Source: Acidimicrobiaceae bacterium (GTDB lineage Bacteria; Actinomycetota; Acidimicrobiia; Acidimicrobiales; Salinilacustritrichaceae). From it: a stretch of 6,549 nt of DNA. The position numbers and the translations under genes are program-made. This document shows positions 6,064 through 6,549 of this stretch, one piece after another (position 1 is the stretch's first letter; every line of letters starts with the position of its first letter). A model generated the notes under the pieces. The model ran no database searches and was not told where the DNA came from. It worked only from the letters and a program-made list of their open reading frames with translations. The stretch is taken from assembly GCA_003476595.1 (NCBI GenBank), contig DMTU01000068.1, positions 1-6,549 of the forward strand, in the 5' to 3' direction.

Positions 6064-6549
6064 ATGTCGTCATGCTCGACCAACACCAGCACCCTCAGAT
6101 CACCGAGCGACGATCCGCGCAGCCGCCGTCTCACGGCATCTCGCACAGGTCGCGTCCTCGCTCCCGTGCTCGCCGCCATCGCGCTGGTGATCATGGCGGC
6201 TTGCAGTGCCGACCCATCTGACGAGGACGCAACCGTCGCCGAGCCCGTGCACGAGCCGACGCACGACGTGGCGGTGCCTTGCGATGCCGACCCGGAGGTG
6301 TTGACGACCGGGGGCGGGGTCGACTTCGTCCGCACTCCCGATGCCTGCTTCGAGGGCCTCCCCGACTGGCCCTATGAGCCGCAGTACGTCGAGATCGACG
6401 GCCTGCGCCAAGCCTACGTCGACGAGGGGCCAGCCGACGGCGAGGTGGTGCTCCTGTTGCACGGGCAGCCCTCGTGGTCGTACCTGTACCGCGACATGAT
6501 CTCCATGCTGGCCGACGCGGGCTATCGGGTGGTCGCCATGGATCACCTC
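6064..6549 (+). CDS. Exported lipoprotein with haloalkane-dehalogenase-like alpha/beta-hydrolase domain, N-terminal part
   Basis: The first 162 residues of a gene that runs out of the window. An Arg/Ser-rich leader (1-30) is followed by a hydrophobic stretch (31-46) and the lipobox-like IMAAC with Cys47 as the lipidated residue. An acidic linker with Cys73 and Cys95 comes next. From residue 96 the sequence follows haloalkane dehalogenases closely: FEGLPDWPYEPQYVEIDGLR, then YVDEGPADGE, the oxyanion-hole strand VVLLLHGQPSWSYLYRDM (His133-Gly134-Gln135-Pro136-Ser-Trp138) and GYRVVAMDHL. Known family members hydrolyse carbon-halogen bonds with an Asp nucleophile. That Asp, the His base and the halide-binding Trp/Asn all lie beyond the window, so activity cannot be confirmed, and an epoxide hydrolase or another esterase is possible. 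The signal places it on the outer face of the membrane. SRRLT at 20-24 is a poor Tat motif. It appears to be the third gene of the ABC operon. Confidence 0.85.
   Translation, partial: MSSCSTNTSTLRSPSDDPRSRRLTASRTGRVLAPVLAAIALVIMAACSADPSDEDATVAEPVHEPTHDVAVPCDADPEVLTTGGGVDFVRTPDACFEGLPDWPYEPQYVEIDGLRQAYVDEGPADGEVVLLLHGQPSWSYLYRDMISMLADAGYRVVAMDHL

Noticed and set aside
6121..6138. Twin-arginine (Tat) signal in the hydrolase leader (SRRLT)
   Set aside because: No Phe/Leu-Lys in the consensus positions; Sec lipoprotein export is the simpler reading.
1..6549. CRISPR arrays, insertion sequences, rRNA, riboswitches or transposase/integrase genes
   Set aside because: I saw no regularly spaced repeats, terminal inverted repeats with a transposase, or conserved RNA motifs apart from the tRNA fragments.

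Overview
The window is high-GC, densely coded DNA with GTG starts, overlapping start and stop codons and short intergenic gaps. This points to a member of the Actinomycetota. The secreted coiled-coil VanY-type protein and the OmpR/HAMP two-component pair would suit an acidimicrobial or related lineage, but the sequence alone does not fix the taxon.

Left part (1-1856, + strand). The 3' end of a PLP-dependent trans-sulfuration enzyme (cystathionine gamma-synthase/lyase family) overlaps by 7 bases the start of a secreted cell-wall protein. That protein has a signal peptide, a long CwlO/PcsB-like coiled coil, a proline-rich linker and a C-terminal VanY (peptidase M15B) domain with all of its zinc and catalytic residues.

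Junction (1857-2085). These 229 bases lie between convergent genes and hold no credible CDS. They contain the 3' half of a tRNA-Val(TAC) gene on the minus strand, cut off at the anticodon loop, which is the usual form of an integrase attachment-site remnant. They also contain candidate terminator hairpins, a cluster of alternating inverted repeats and a short stretch resembling the 5' end of tRNA-Leu. From the orientation, I infer that everything to the right could be the end of an integrated island.

Right part (2086-6549). An OmpR-family response regulator and its HAMP sensor kinase form a translationally coupled minus-strand pair (ATGA overlap). They are transcribed away from a plus-strand unit made of an ABC-type ATPase (BcrA/NatA-like), a small ABC-2 permease and the N-terminal half of an exported lipoprotein with a haloalkane-dehalogenase-like alpha/beta-hydrolase fold. 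The 124-base divergent gap holds several inverted repeats and GTTC motifs, which are plausible operators. The simplest model is a sense-and-export module: the kinase senses an envelope or extracellular signal, the regulator acts on the shared gap, the ABC pair extrudes or protects, and the surface hydrolase may act on a related compound. The parts are ordinary families. The combination, especially a dehalogenase-like lipoprotein behind an exporter, is what deserves attention.
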